Shown here: piece after piece, positions 22,466 through 22,952 of the stretch
Layout: each line of letters opens with the position of its first letter
Position numbering within the stretch: the stretch's first letter is position 1
Origin: a bacterium
Lineage (GTDB): Bacteria; UBP15; UBA6099; JAJRTR01
NCBI GenBank assembly: GCA_024278215.1
Contig: JAJRTR010000033.1
Coordinates: 1 to 22,952, forward strand
DNA: 22,952 nt
Direction of reading: 5' to 3'
Made by a program: the position numbers and the translations under genes
Notes under the pieces: generated by a model
Databases searched by the model: none
Told to the model about the DNA's origin: nothing
What the model saw: the letters and a program-made list of their open reading frames with translations, nothing else

Positions 22466-22952
22466 GCGGTTCGACGCCGGTTTTATCAAATACAATACCC
22501 GTTATTTTCATTACAACATCAGTGATGCCCAGGTTGTCCGTGTCGACGATAACCGAGTCGGCGGCAGGCTTCAGAGGCGAGTCGGCACGTGTGGAGTCGC
22601 GGTGGTCGCGCTCCCGCATTTCATCGAGCACTTTATCGTAATCGGCGTGCTTTCCGGCCAGGACGAGTTCTTTGTGTCGCCGTTTCGCTCTTTCCTCCGC
22701 CGATGCCGTGAGGAATATCTTCACTTCCGCGCCGGGCAACACGACTGTCGCTATGTCGCGGCCTTCCATCACCACTCCGCCACGTGCGCCCATCTGTTTC
22801 TGTTTGGCGACAAGCGCGCGCCGCACCGCGCTGAGGGCGGACACTTTCGACGCATAAGATGAAACGTCCGGCTCGCGTATCGCCGTAGTGACGTCCTCTC
22901 CATTCAGAAACACAGTATTCAGCAGATCGGGGGAGCCGGGTTGCATGCTGAA
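22455..22952 (-). CDS. cmk: Cytidylate kinase, C-terminal part (5' end beyond window)
   Basis: Phosphorylates CMP and dCMP with ATP in pyrimidine nucleotide synthesis, in the cytoplasm. The visible 165 residues carry the family landmarks: LNGEDVTTAIREPDVS (CMP-binding insert region), RRALVAKQKQMGARGG, VVMEGRDIATVVLPGAEVKIFLTAS and the lid segment ERAKRRHKEL, then RDHRDSTRADSPLKPA near the end. The Walker A loop and first ~60 residues lie outside the window, since the frame runs through 22952 and the ATG at 22946 is internal. The gene normally exceeds 210 codons, so this is a cut by the window edge and not a truncation. In many genomes cmk precedes rpsA, but here the downstream neighbour is the convergent MerR-type gene. 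Confidence 0.92.
   Translation of the reverse strand, partial: FSMQPGSPDLLNTVFLNGEDVTTAIREPDVSSYASKVSALSAVRRALVAKQKQMGARGGVVMEGRDIATVVLPGAEVKIFLTASAEERAKRRHKELVLAGKHADYDKVLDEMRERDHRDSTRADSPLKPAADSVIVDTDNLGITDVVMKITGIVFDKTGVEPLTV

Overview
The window comes from a bacterial chromosome of moderate GC, with dense gene packing. It looks Gram-negative in type: there are secreted proteins with signal peptides, a Wza-like polysaccharide-export protein and an ABC-2 exporter. No rRNA, tRNA or lineage-specific marker is present, so I cannot name the taxon. The mix of a FapA-domain regulator, a long Cys-rich modular exoprotein and several proteins without close recognisable relatives suggests a poorly sampled, possibly uncultivated lineage (inference).

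Layout, left to right. (1) 3-4031: the 3' part of a very large secreted protein built from repeated ~100-residue modules in the order A-A-B-C-B-A-A-A-B-D, ending in an NHL propeller. (2) 4180-8068: a metallo-beta-lactamase-fold hydrolase and a secreted GH38 alpha-mannosidase, probably one operon behind a clear promoter. (3) Minus strand, 11692 to 8122: a NicO-family Ni/Co exporter with a very His-rich loop, then an ABC-2 ATPase and its permease, closely spaced. (4) 11834-12022: a small self-contained transcription unit with a consensus-like promoter, a perfect Shine-Dalgarno, an 18-codon ORF and a terminator-like hairpin. (5) 12221-14944: a FapA (DUF342) protein with a degenerate receiver-like domain. 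(6) 14992-16745: an AT-richer type II restriction-modification pair, a beta-class DNA methyltransferase and a PaeR7I/XhoI-family endonuclease, joined by an ATGA overlap. (7) Minus strand, 18579-16879: a membrane GAF-GGDEF diguanylate cyclase, and 19536-18706: an unrecognised 276-residue protein. (8) 19780-20997: a lone Wza-like protein. (9) 20998-21538: a gene-free stretch with a terminator-like hairpin, a 178-bp MITE-like palindromic element with 17-bp terminal inverted repeats, an operator-like dyad and a promoter. (10) 21539-22465: a MerR-type HTH/coiled-coil protein reminiscent of RacA, ending tail-to-tail with the 3' part of cytidylate kinase (cmk, minus strand).

The gene content suggests a surface- and signalling-oriented region (exoprotein, mannosidase, c-di-GMP synthesis, polysaccharide export, FapA regulator) into which a restriction-modification cassette and a small mobile repeat have been inserted. 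The strongest candidates for something undescribed are the 18-codon transcription unit beside the metal exporter, the FapA protein with a Glu in place of the receiver phosphoacceptor, the pairing of an XhoI-type nuclease with a TSPPY-type methyltransferase, and the MITE-like element.
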